Source: Botryotinia globosa (Eukaryota > Ascomycota > Leotiomycetes > Helotiales > Sclerotiniaceae). Taken from it: a DNA stretch of 64,000 bases. Of the stretch, positions 33,870 through 45,525 are shown in pieces (position 1 is the stretch's first letter; each line of letters opens with the position of its first letter). Where the stretch lies: NCBI GenBank assembly GCA_014898425.1, contig RCSZ01000001.1, positions 3,658,001 to 3,722,000 of the forward strand, read 5' to 3'. The translations under genes were made by a program, and so were the position numbers. The notes beneath the pieces are model-generated. The model saw only the letters and a list, made by a program, of their open reading frames with translations, had not been told where the DNA came from and made no database searches.

Positions 33870-34314
33870 TTAAACTAATCAAATATTAGCAAAAGTTTCT
33901 CAAGGGCTCCAATGACTAGAGGATACATACCATAAACAAATTGTCCGTTGTGGTTCTCAATACGCTCAGCAAGGTTGACATCACGGCTGAACTCTTCGCC
34001 ATCTCTGCTGCGGAGGAAAGTGCGGAGGACTGGGACTTGTCCACCACCCTCAATGGAGAATGTGACGTTCTCAGCGCTGTGAGAGAAGTCTATACGAAGC
34101 GTTAGACAATGACAGTTGAGGGACAAAGATGATTTCTTTTCAAAGATTGTACGTAGTTGACGCCATCCCAGTGAATCATGCCATCTTCGTTTCCGATGTA
34201 TTGGTTGAGATCCATCTCAGCATCTTGCCAGTCACCATTCTCGTTTCTGAGACGGGCTCTGAGGATGTGGTTGTCATCGATGCGGATATCTTCGGCGGAA
34301 AGGTGGAAAGACAT
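33870..34314 (-). CDS. Cyanovirin-N homologue (CVNH) lectin, problematic splice junction
   Basis: The protein matches the two-repeat CVNH fold: repeat 1 MSFHLSAEDIRIDDNHILRA with WQDAEMDLNQYIGNEDG, repeat 2 FSHSAENVTFSIEGGG with EEFSRDVNLAERIENHNGQ. Expected exons are 34314 to about 34153, 34089-33931 and 33874-33870; the last intron (GTATGT, GCTAAT, TTAG) leaves just a final Val and stop, giving about 108 residues. The first intron is the problem: its only good donor (GTACAA at 34152) is phase 0, while the acceptor (TATAG, exon from 34089) needs phase 1. Either a one-base indel, a non-canonical intron, or a disabled gene explains it. CVNH proteins bind mannose-type glycans; fungal ones are typically small and lack signal peptides, as here. 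Confidence 0.75.
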
Positions 34315-37300
34315 TTTGAGTTATATAGAAGGTGTTTTGTGTAGAGTATATTTGGAAAGTGATTGAGAGTTGAGAGATATAGAATGAGAAAGGAACGGGA
34401 GGAGAGGAGCAGATATATGTGTCTTTTGTAGTCCGATCTTCGACTACGGTAACGCCTCAGGGTCTACCCCTCCGTGCATGTCTGCGGCAATGCAAAACCA
34501 TCATCAGCCACTCATCGACGCATTTATGGAACCCCCGGCCCCCGCTGATATGCTAACCTAGTGAATTTCACACATAAGGTGGCATTTCAAAGGCTTGGCA
34601 CCTCCTTGGCTCACACGTTTTCTACAAACATTGGATCAGAAGCTTCACCGTCTGTGGCGTGACCCACTATGACCCACTTGATGTGGAGTAGGGTTTCGAA
34701 ATGTCACCACTGCGGCGGATTTGGTGGCCATGAGCCTATGAGTGATGACTGATGAGTGCCCAGGTGATATGCATTACTGTACAGAATTCCAAGTCAGAAT
34801 GATGGAATACGATGGATAGATCCACACCAGCTTGTAGCTACCCTGGTCACAACGCGGTTGTAACTTGTTTCGAAGAAGATTAAGAAGGACTTAGTGAGAT
34901 CATGGAAGCTCTCAGAAACTGTTAACCTTAGCGTAAACGACTGACTGAACAAAGATATATCCTCAAGAATCAAGTAGTTTTACATCACTCAGGGGTAATT
35001 CTAAGGTTGCACCTGTAGCAGAAAGAGCGCAAAGATGGCTTATGCTATCGATCCTTCAGGGAAGTGGCACAGTCAAGCCACGTATTGCTTGATGGATGGC
35101 CTAGGTAGTGCACTGTGCAATGTGCTTCACACTCCGTAAACAATGCTCACTTGAGCTGTCACTCTGGGTCAGTAGCAATCTCAAGCCATCTCAGTAATGC
35201 TTGCTCCAGAGTACCTAGTAACTACTAACAACCCGCACTTTAAACTTCACAGATACAGCGCATCATTACTGAGTTACCTCCTCATCTGTTTCAACAAAAC
35301 TTGTACCTTAACATAGATATGTGCTAATCGCTGATAGGATACCACAACTGTGTTCAACACCCCACTTCACCCCGCCAGTGTATATTAATCATGTCGGAGA
35401 GGGGCACATGAGGTATTCGATGTACGGATATGTACTTTGGCGATGCTGAATGATTCGATGAGGTCGGTGAGGTCGGTGAGAAAAGGGGGTCGAATCTATA
35501 GCTGTCGACTCATTTCGATGCATTCTAGGATCGTTGGAGCATCGAATCGAGCGTCGGATCAAGCAGACAGGTATTAGTACCGTGGTTGAGCGCAGCATGG
35601 TTTTTGAATATCCAGTGGCCGAATCATCGTTGATCGAAAGAATGTAATCTTACAAAAACAGCGTGCACAGAACGGCAGATGTTAAGTCCAGGTCTTTGGT
35701 GTTTTCTTCGAGTAGGGCTGTGGATGAAGGTTTCACTAAGTTAACCCGCTGACTAAGCGAGCAACACTTTCATTTCCCTCAAATGTCACTTATTATATCG
35801 CTCACAGCGCATTGATAGGACCGGCGGTCAATCAGGAAACCAGTGTATCACCCTGAATTTGCAGCATCTTGCGAGAGGATGCATTTCATCCTGATGTGAG
35901 GGTGGAAACGATGGTGTTCATGATGAGCCTCAAAACTATTTACGAACAGCTTCTCAATTCCGATGGAGGACGAGAACGGCAACGGAAATTTCAAAGTCTC
36001 TGCTTGAACGTAAGTTAAACAGATCGCTCTGTTATTGAACTGTCATAATCAGGAGGCATATGCCCCCGGCTGTGGCACCGATGTATCCAACAACCAGGCT
36101 GCAGTCCACAGCGAGAGAATTGTGAATAATGAAGCCCTTTTGGATGTTGAATTTCTCTGGTCACTGATTCTTCTTAGAACCTTCAAATATTAAGCTTAAG
36201 ACATCAGATTCGAACATCAGTCTAAGCTACTGGGCATGTTGAGTAGCGTATGCCACGTCAAAACTCGAGATCGAGAGCATTCGCCCGGAGAGAAGTCCTT
36301 TGCACCTGCGCTGTGTTGGAAGACTTTCGAATGTTCGAACTGTTACCCAGTTGTTATTTTCCCTGAAAAGGTGTGCTGGCTGTACGGAAATACACAAAGC
36401 AGCAACAACGAAGCTAATAAATAACACGATTCTCCCAGTGGACGGTAAGACTTTAATTGCAATATCCTCTGAAATCATTTGGAAAGATAAATTTGGAGAT
36501 CAAGATAGAAATGCTAGTTTGAACTACAGGTCAACTGCAGATCTTCAGAGGATCAAGTGAAGCCACTGGAAAGATCCGAGAACACATCGTCAAGTTACGA
36601 ATTTGTGATTTGCTTTAACAAATTACACGCCGTTATCCCACGGATCTAATAGAGATAGTGATTATGAATCTACAGGTCTTTACCAATAATCATCTGGCTC
36701 AATGATGAGGAACTAGAAGCAATGCCTACGCATGTCCTGAGCCCTATCAAATACTGTCGTCTTCTTTCATGTTTTACGTAGGGAGTATGGTGTTGGTAAA
36801 GATCACAAGCTTCGATGTATCACCTGGCATTAGATTGACATGATAGTAATCTTGATCGTCAATGTTTAGAATCGCATTACTCACTATGCTATCGTGTCTG
36901 GATCCGAAGAGAGTTCCACTGTGCAACAGGTAAAACTGGGTCGAGTAAGGCTAGATACCATCCGACGTAATATTATCTCAGTTCAGAATGGCCTGAAATT
37001 CTCGTTATATAACAAAAGTGATTGGACGGTATCATGTCTGCACTGGAATAACGCAAATTCACACTCATGATTCCGCACACCTAAAATTGAATTAAGTAAT
37101 CCGGTACCAAAATCCGGATTATATGCACGTGATGAGACGACGTACTAATAAGGCCTTGAGTTCCTTCCTCATTTTGAGATTCGGATGGGAAGCTTAGCGG
37201 CGCTGGATTCCCCATCTTTGATTCCCTCCAATGACTTTCCTTGTCTAAATTATCCAATTTCTGCAATCATTCACAGAAAGGGCATCGGGGAAATTTAATT

Positions 37301-37960
37301 CACACTTTGTGCCCTCTGTTTACCTATCTCTTCCACTTGTTTCTTCTATCAATACTACAAACTGCAATTACATCGATATCCTGTTCAGTTCCTTTCAGCT
37401 CTCGAGGTAAGTTCTTCAGATACCCTCCTCATAACGTTTCTTTGGGAAGGAAGCCCTTAATTCCTTCAAATTCACTTCACTGTTCGAAGCGAAAGTCCCC
37501 TCGATGCCGCCTTAATTAAATCTCTTCGAAAGCTGCTTTGGTTCTTTCAACAATCGGATCGCAAAATTGTGTATATAAACTCCCTAGTTCAGTATACTGA
37601 CTCTTCATTAAAAGTGAACCTCTGGAGTGCCTTCAAGATATTCCATGGCCTCTTGAGAATCTGCCGCGGCTTCTTTGTTGACAACCATCTTTACATGCCT
37701 GCCAATTTGGCATAATCAGGACACTAAAACCAGATATCTATCCACAAAGGTTTGTGTTTCTTCGACTTTCCATGTTACTACTCTTATCAGGTTGCGACTG
37801 CCGGCCATTTTTCCACAATACGCGAATGAATCCCGTAGTTTATCAACGGAGCGTGGGCATCCAGATAGCCTTTTCTCAACGCTTTTACTCACAGTTGTGG
37901 AGGGACTCGAGCGCGAATAAATGTGCCTGCCATTTGAAGTTAATGCTAATCGTTTCCAAG
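34315..37960. other. 3.6-kb gene-free stretch
   Basis: No domain-like frame on either strand. A CCTAGGTA motif occurs at 35100-35107. Small direct repeats (GAGGTCGGT) lie near 35460-35478. The last few hundred bases are the promoter region of the 1562-residue gene. Confidence 0.5.
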
Positions 37961-40900
37961 ATGCCCCCAAGTCGCGGACTGAAAGAAGCCTCGCAAGGCT
38001 CGGCACTTGAGAAGGGCGTTGAAAAGCTGTGTCAGGAACTCGACAGAAGTGTCGAGGCAGAGGGCAGGGAAGGGTGAGATAGGTTTGTAGTATCGATACA
38101 TCTATAGCATGCTAACAACTAAAAGAATCGCCGAAGGCACTCTGGAATCAATCTACGATGCTCTGCACACGGCGAAAGCAACGGAAGCCATAGCCGAGAC
38201 AGCCGTGAGAAGTCTTCTTTCAATATTGGAGAATGATCGCGGCGAGTTGTGTTGTCCTTTCGATGTAAAAGTTTTCTCTGTTATTCTTGAAATTGCACTT
38301 AGAAGCGAGGAGTGTCGAGGAAGTGAGCGTGTTCTCGTTTTGCTTGCCGTGAGTACCTGCCACAAAGGCTGCGATTTTCTGGACACTGACTGAGTTTTAC
38401 AGAAGGAACTTCACACGCAATCAATACCTCAGGAAACTGAGAGCCCCCACGGGATTTTGGTCGAGATCGCAAAGCAAGTGAACGTTGCTCGCCTTATTGA
38501 ATACTTTGTCGATCGTTCGAAGCCAGACGGAATGAGAAGATGGGTAAACTACCATATTCTGAAATATTTTGAGGATATACTAACACACAAATAAGGTTGG
38601 TATCATCATGCAACAGCTTTTAAGAGGCCCGGAGGCAGTTTCTGAGCAATTTCAGCATACACCCGAGGACGTTAGGTGAGAAACCCCCCATATTACCATA
38701 CCCAATTAGCTAATACGTTGCTGGAAAGACGCAGCATTGGTCCCATGATTATCAGTGAAGATAATGAAATCCTGAGATTGATTTGTGGACGGGTTTTTGC
38801 GCTACTACTAAACGCTGATATCCTGCCTGAAGAACTCTGCCCCGCGAAAACGAACAAAAGGGAATACGAGGATTTTCCAGTTGATTTGCAGAATTTAAAT
38901 GAGTGGAAATCGCACTTCCAGCAGTGGGTAGACCGGAAGTGGCCCGATAATGAAAGTCAAACGTAAGTACATTGAAGATTGCCAATTTTCTGCGAGCTAA
39001 TGACTTTCCAGACCACCGCATATGCTTTATTATAGTCTCAGTGTTGTGACTATACCACCATTTCGATTGGGAACATTGGGTGAGAGTATAGAACTGGTTT
39101 TAGAAGACGGCTATATTCTTCTGCTGAAAAGCTCTACGGAACAAGAATTGGATCAAATACTGCAAGTGCCATGCAACTCTATCTCCCGGGTTTCTGTCAT
39201 AGACAACTCTATCATAATCAACGAAAGAGAAGTTTATGATATCGTTTTTGACATCAAGAATGACCAAGAGCGTTCTTCTTATCTAAATTCACGACCTACC
39301 CTTCTTCAACAACTACGTTTGACTACGGATTCAAATAGGAACGAATTAATGATCGATCTTCACGATGAATGTCCCGAAGCAGAGTTCCAACCGGAGAGGG
39401 TGCAAGTATCTCAAGCTGAAGATGATATACTAGTGCAAGGAAAGGGAAGTTCACCAGATGCCGGGAGTTACGAGCGGCCCTCTGAAGACGAGCATCAACC
39501 AGCCACAAGTGATCCAATAACGTCCGAGTCCGAGGACGAAGCACTAGATACCTTGGATAGCCCCGACCGCCAGATTCAAGTCGAAAATTCTACAGATCAA
39601 GCAGATGATAATCCATTTTCGAACGTGATCGACAAATGGAAACACTCTCAACAAAAGTCAAGCAGAAATTATGCAGCGAATAAAGTCAATTTACCTAAGC
39701 ATGGTGATGTTGCGAGTTTCAGCGATTCACCTACAATGCCTACACGTCAAAAAAATATTACATCATTCGACGAAGTTTTAGAAATAGACGACAGAAGTTC
39801 TGAAATGAGTGGTCGGGCACTTCTTGTGAGGCAGGAAGGCACATCTCGCTCCCAAATTTCTCAACTTCTACCGCTCACCGAAAGTCAACCCCAAAATATT
39901 GCAGCCAATGTCACCCTTACTGTCAAGACTAAAGGTAAAGTTTCAGCAAGTCTGAAAATCGGAAGAGAAGTACTCATACCAGAAGCGCAACCAAGTACTT
40001 CTCAAGCACTACTAAGCCAAAACACCAATTCGAAAGCTAATAAAGTGCCAAAGAAGTATGCTGTTAAACCCAAGACACCAATCGCGGGCGTGAAGAGCGT
40101 TAAAGTGAATACTCCTTTGCAAAACCTACCAGAGACAGCAATTTCGGCTTCTGCAAACAAAAAGAGATTCGAGGAAGGATCTGCTCGAGTCCAAACAAAT
40201 ATTTATGATCTGCCTGAGATCAACGAAGATGACGGAAAAGAATCCAAGACAGAAAGCCAAACTAACCATGGGACAAGAAAAAGGCCCGGCAGTTCAAAAC
40301 AAAAGGGTAAATCAAGTAGCAAATGCAGGGGAAAGAACACAAAGACCTACCAAAAAGCCAAGACTGTCCCAACGGCAGTCGAGGAACCTGTAGTCGCGAA
40401 GCGTAGCAGCCAAAGAGCGGCTGCGAGTCAAGCCAAACTTAGCATGAGCAAAATCAATGACGACTTGGAGGAAATTGAAGATGATTTTTCCGATGAGAGA
40501 GAGAGTCAACTAGCGCAGCCCAATGTCCCGCAAAAGCGTAAAACGGCGGAGCAGCCAGCAGAGCCAGCTTTATCGGAGATCAAGTTTGCTTCAGTAATAG
40601 AGTCGGCTGCCGAGGAAGATAAAGAAGCATTGGGTTTTCAGCAGCAAGATGCTCAGGTACTGAGTCTACTTGATAATAGTCTTCCTCATGGAGACCTATT
40701 CGAAGTTGATGATTTGTACTCTGCTAGTCCGGCGAGACAAAAAGATCAGCAAGGTTACAGTCAAGAAACCCCCACGAAACCTTCCCGAAAGACGGCAGCC
40801 GTGAATTTCGCCAGCCAACTGGATGATCTCCTGAGCGATGATACTAAGGGTGATAACCAGACCTCTCACATCAAAAGTTCGAACAAGAGTCTCTTCAAGA

Positions 40901-42971
40901 AAACTTTGTCTCCAATTACACCACCGGAAAAGTCGGGAAACCTTCAGCATAGTGTATCAGAAAGTAGATCGGGTATCATAAACAAAGACTTGCCAGAAAC
41001 TGTGGTCGAGGATGGCAAATATCATAATAATCGCGAAGGCCGAGATGGGAATTCAGAGGAGCTACAATTAAAGGATGGAAATTTAAGCCAGCCAGCTCAA
41101 AGAGATGAAGAATTGGTACACGCAATTCCACGCGAGACCGAAGTCAAGAAAAGTCAAATGATTGAAAGGACAGAAGATCCCGAAGAAATTACAGACACTA
41201 AGCTTCCTACCAGAGTAGGCGAAAAGGTTATCACGAAGATGGACGAATGTGTACTCACCGCAGATACAATAAATCCAGTACCTGCCATTTCAAGTCACCC
41301 TTTAAACATATCTTCGATTAACTCCAAGCAGGAGGTGATTCACGAACCAGTTGCTACAAAGGCTTCAGCTTCCACTGACCATCAATCAGAAGGTCGGCTA
41401 ACTCTACAATTACCAGGCGTAGATTTGGTCGAGGAAAAAAAGCGAAAGATTGCAACGGAGATTGCTGTACCAACCAAGCGCCGTAGACAAATTGCGACAA
41501 ACAACTCAGGAAGCCCTTCCATCTCATCATCTGGTCTTCGCGCACAAGGAAATGCATCTCCCGAAAGCTTAGGTATCAAAAATAGAGTTCTACTTGATGA
41601 CCGAAGTATTCGCAAGCCAAACTTCATACACTTTAATGCTGAAGGGGCACAAAATCAGGGTTCTTCTCGTACATTCATACCTGTTCCAAAACGAGACCCT
41701 AAGCTACACATCAAAACATCGAATACTGAGAAAGTCAAGTCGCAAGACATGATAAAGAGTAAACGAAGACATGATGATCATCATAACTCAGACGAAGAAA
41801 GTTTGTTTGTTTCTCAAAGTCCACCTAGAAAGCGTCAGAGTGTTAGTCCGCCGAACGTAGCTTTGACAAAAGATACGCCGATCTTAATAGATGATAAAAA
41901 TAGTCCCATGATTCCCGCAGCTCTTAAATCAAGCTCACAAGGATCTCGAGTGGATGCATTCGGTAGCCCGCAAGCACAGCACATTGTATCTTCCATTGGT
42001 CATGCTCTCCGAGTCGAGCTAAGAGAGTCAGCACCAGAGTTCGGTAATGCAGGGCCACGAACTATGGACTCTCACCAAGATCTACCTGAAATCCAAGTTC
42101 TATCTCCTGAATTGGACGTCCAGGATACTTCAGAGCTTTTTGGTCCGCGCATCAAGGTAGTAAGCATCCCGAAAGCACGTCCTGCTCCACCAGGAGAGTC
42201 TTCTGTTCGGTACGTCCCGCATACAAAAACTCAGAACGGCTCTTATAAAGACATTTCAACCATGGAGAATATACAAGAGGTAAAAGTTCTGCCGGATCCG
42301 TTCGTTGATATCACCCATCACAAATCAAGTGGGTTTACAGAACGACTACGGGCACGTGAGGCTGAAGACGGCTTAAACGTTCGTTTCAACGATCCTGACA
42401 AAACTCTCGTGGAGATTACACAGCAAAGCTATAGTAGAGAGTCATCGTCACCCAGTGAATTGTCGAGTAATTCATCTTTCCGATCGGCTGGTTCCTCTAA
42501 CATTCCAAGACGAGGATTATCTCCCCACAGTCAATGGTCAAAGGCTGTCAGACCACATTACAAGGGATATGCAGATACTGTTCATAAAATTGCCGACGTA
42601 AGTCTGACTGACTGTACGGCTCAAGATTGATGACTGGAGTAACTGACACTGAGATTTAGGAGATGGTGATTAGATTGACTAATGAAGAAGATGCATCAGA
42701 GCTTGTCGTTCGTCAATACAAGGAGAATGCCACGAGTATGCTCGAGGATTTGAGTAGCAAGCGAGATGTGGAGAAGCTCAATATACGCCAACAAATCGAG
42801 AACAAGAAGACAGAATTGATTAGAATGTATTCTGAAGCTGGGAAAGCCGTGAAGCAAATCGAAAAGGATATAAAAACTTCTCCCATAGATGATCTTGATG
42901 GAAAGTGGCAGGAGAGACAAGAGCTCATACAAAGAGAATTGAAGGGAGGGAGACGCACATCAGATTCATAA
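37961..42971 (+). CDS. 1562-residue disordered nuclear protein with ARM-like/PH-like N-terminus; possible Red1/SYCP2-type axis protein
   Basis: Seven exons were joined by hand: 37961-38073, 38126-38348, 38403-38543, 38596-38675, 38729-38962, 39012-42597, 42660-42971; every junction is GT-AG and keeps frame. Residues about 1-260 are helical and repeat-like (TLESIYDALHTAKATEAI, VFSVILEIALRSEE, IMQQLLRGPEAVSEQF). Residues about 275-355 look like a PH-type beta domain (LGESIELVLEDGYILLL, SRVSVIDNSIIINEREVYDI). Then about 1000 residues of Ser/Lys/Glu-rich disorder follow, with a bipartite nuclear signal (KKRKIATEIAVPTKRRR) near residue 1073. The final 104 residues form a heptad-rich coiled coil. 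This order matches that described for meiotic axis proteins Red1 and SYCP2; identity is inference from architecture only. Confidence 0.85.
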
Positions 42972-43672
42972 CCCAGCGAATCATGGCTTGATTTGCTTTC
43001 TCATTTCATATTTGAGAACGATGGGGAGTGGTGCGTAGATTTCAAATCAGGATTTCGAGAGCTTTTCATCTTGTTTGTCTACCTAATGGGACTGAGCTGT
43101 GGGGACCGAAAAGGTTGAAGGATACCACATAATTGTTAAGAGACCTCAGTACTAGCATTGAATGATTTATATAATTGCTATAACAATGATGAATATGATT
43201 GAGACGTCGATAATCTGATGTGATCTATCGGTAGTACTCATGTGCTAGGGCATGTATACGTATTTGCAAACAATTATCCAACCAAGTACTAGATAGTGTT
43301 CCGGCAGGAACACTAACAAGGGATGACGATTACTCACCCCCCCCCCCCCACACAACCGCAGCAGCCCAGATTCCAGACCATTTTACTCAATCAATACTTA
43401 CAATAATTACGACGACAATCCAATAAATTTCCAAGTCGCGAGGTTCATTAGAAATTGTCGATTTCAGCTCTCACCTCTGTTAATTTTTCCCATTGTTTTT
43501 TTCGATACTTGGCTAGCGGTATATCTATCTATCCTCGAATAGTCCGATTTCCCCGCGTTCCGAAGCCCAAAAAGTCTCTTCGTCCTACAACAAAGGGCAA
43601 CCATACGGCCACCTGCATTTGAAGTAAGAAATAAGAAAAGAAATCTTTCATACTAGAAAAGAAGAGAAGAGC
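42972..43672. other. Intergenic, nothing recognised
   Basis: 3' flank of the large upstream gene and 5' flank of the deneddylase gene. An 11-base C run lies at about 43339-43350. Minus-strand frames here and over the next gene are not coding-like. Confidence 0.5.
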
Positions 43673-44789
43673 TATGCCACAAGGAAGTGGTTTCCACCCA
43701 TTTGGTGGCAGATTATCCAAGCATATGGGCAATTCGGTATGTATCAAGCACATGCGGACTTTGCTTGTCAATTGGTGACTCCGGCGGAAGGGCAGTCGCA
43801 GCAATAAAGCAATGCGCAACTTGGAACTGACAAACACAATCATTGTAGCTTTCTCCTGAAGCTGCATATCTGAGTTGTGAGTTTGCCTTTTCATGGTCGC
43901 TTTCACGTCGCTGCGGAGTTGCTCTGGCACATTGCTAACACTCACTTTCTAGACTATGATGTACGATGTAGGTTTTTTCCACAATTTTGAAGAAGACACA
44001 CACGAACTGGCAGACTGATCTATGGCGATAACAGTGACAAGAGAAGACGTTAATACGTTGAAGGATGACTGGCTCACGGATAATGTATACTTCACATCAT
44101 TTCCTTTCCCCAAATCATTACTGACGCAATCTTTGATAGACAATCGCCTTCTGGCAGGAGTATGTGAATTCTGTTCCCCCTTTCTCAAATAGTTGCCTTG
44201 ACAAAAGCCACTACTAAAGATTCCTGCAAACAGATACCTCGAGAACGAATACCTCAAGCGATACCCCTCCTCCCACATCGTCTTACTCCGCCCCTCCATG
44301 GCATATATGCTACGAATGCACGAAAACCCAGTCCTACTCAGATCCGCTCTTCCAGACTTCCGTCTCACCACCCACATCTTCCTCCCTGTAAACGATAATC
44401 GCAATGTTTCTCAAGCAGAAGGTGGATCTCACTGGACACTTCTCCTCGTATCCGTTATCGACGGTGTAGCATTCCATTATGACTCTCTCTCGCCCTCGAA
44501 TTATGAGGAAGCAAACACGACGACTTACAAACTAGGTCAGTTATTGGGCCGTCAGTTGAAGTTTCTAAATCTTCAGGATACTCCCCAACAGCTGAATGGA
44601 AGTGATTGTGGGGTTTACGTGTGTATTATCATGCGCCATTTGTTATTGAAGAGATTGTTGTGCGCAAACGCGAAGGAAAAAGTTTCTATGAGTATGGGAG
44701 GAAAATTGATTGATGCAAGTGGGGCGAGAAAGGAGATGCTCAAGATTATTGAGGGGTACAGGAAGGAGGGAGAGAGAAGGAGATCGTAA
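43673..44789 (+). CDS. NEDD8-specific cysteine protease (NEDP1/DEN1/SENP8 family)
   Basis: C48 (Ulp1-type) protease. Core exons are 44035-44084, 44140-44159 and 44234-44789. They give LKDDWLTDNTIAFWQEYLE, the substrate-channel region, then catalytic His in EGGSHWTLLLV, Asp in HYDSLSPSN, and Cys in NGSDCGVYV (Cys176 of this model). The short length and absence of a long N-terminal extension favour the deneddylase branch over Ulp1/Ulp2. Two upstream exons (43673-43735, 43953-43971) were added because they splice in frame and supply the family's YDV..TREDV motif; total 235 residues. The alternative is a start at the ATG 44022, 21 codons before the first core intron, losing that motif. It removes Nedd8/Rub1 from cullins and other targets. 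Confidence 0.82.
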
Positions 44790-45525
44790 ATATCCACCAT
44801 CTTCAACATTTCCACTACGTGGGTTGAGCGACCGAAATGAATCCCTTCTAACAGAATTACAGACAAGACGAAAGTCGCAGCTCGTCCCCTTACCAAAAGG
44901 GTAATCGAAGTCCTCCCCGAATCGATTCATGAGCTACGCAGACATGAAAACGACTATAAGAAATCATCAGGCGTTACGGATTTATGGCAGGGCTGCATTA
45001 GGCAATGAGCGAGACGAGCGATACGATACGAGGCACAAGAGATATGATTGCATGCTATTTCCTTTCTATACGATCACACTGGGCGAGTTTTGCGTTCTGG
45101 CAAATGGGGATGAAATATGCTTTGGGACTTGAGTTGCGAGCTTCACTAGCGATGACTTCTGACTTGCATTGTGATTTGGTGGCATGAGGGGCATATAATG
45201 GTACAGATTGTACGAAGTGGCGAGACTTTGCTAGGGTTAATGGTTGCTTGGGAGTGGCTTCTTTATGTTGAAGAAGAGAGATAGAGCCCAGTCTCGTTAC
45301 TGGAATCAATGAAATTTGAGCATGATATTAATTTTAACTTTATGCGGTAAATGTCAGTTTTGGTATTCGTGCTGTTTTCCTGCTACCAAAAAAACATTGA
45401 AACGCTCAGTATATGTTTGAGTGTAAGCCCATGCTTGCCGTTGCCTAAAACGACACCATGAGCAACCGAGATTTCGTTTTTACGATTTTAATCTTTCCAA
45501 CATCTTCGTCAACTTTGGATCCTCT
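44790..45525. other. Convergent intergenic spacer
   Basis: Lies between the 3' ends of the deneddylase and the TIM-barrel gene. No convincing frame or repeat. Confidence 0.5.

Noticed and set aside
43529..44404. Two long minus-strand frames (138 and 151 codons)
   Set aside because: They lie antisense to the deneddylase gene and its 5' region and have no domain-like sequence.
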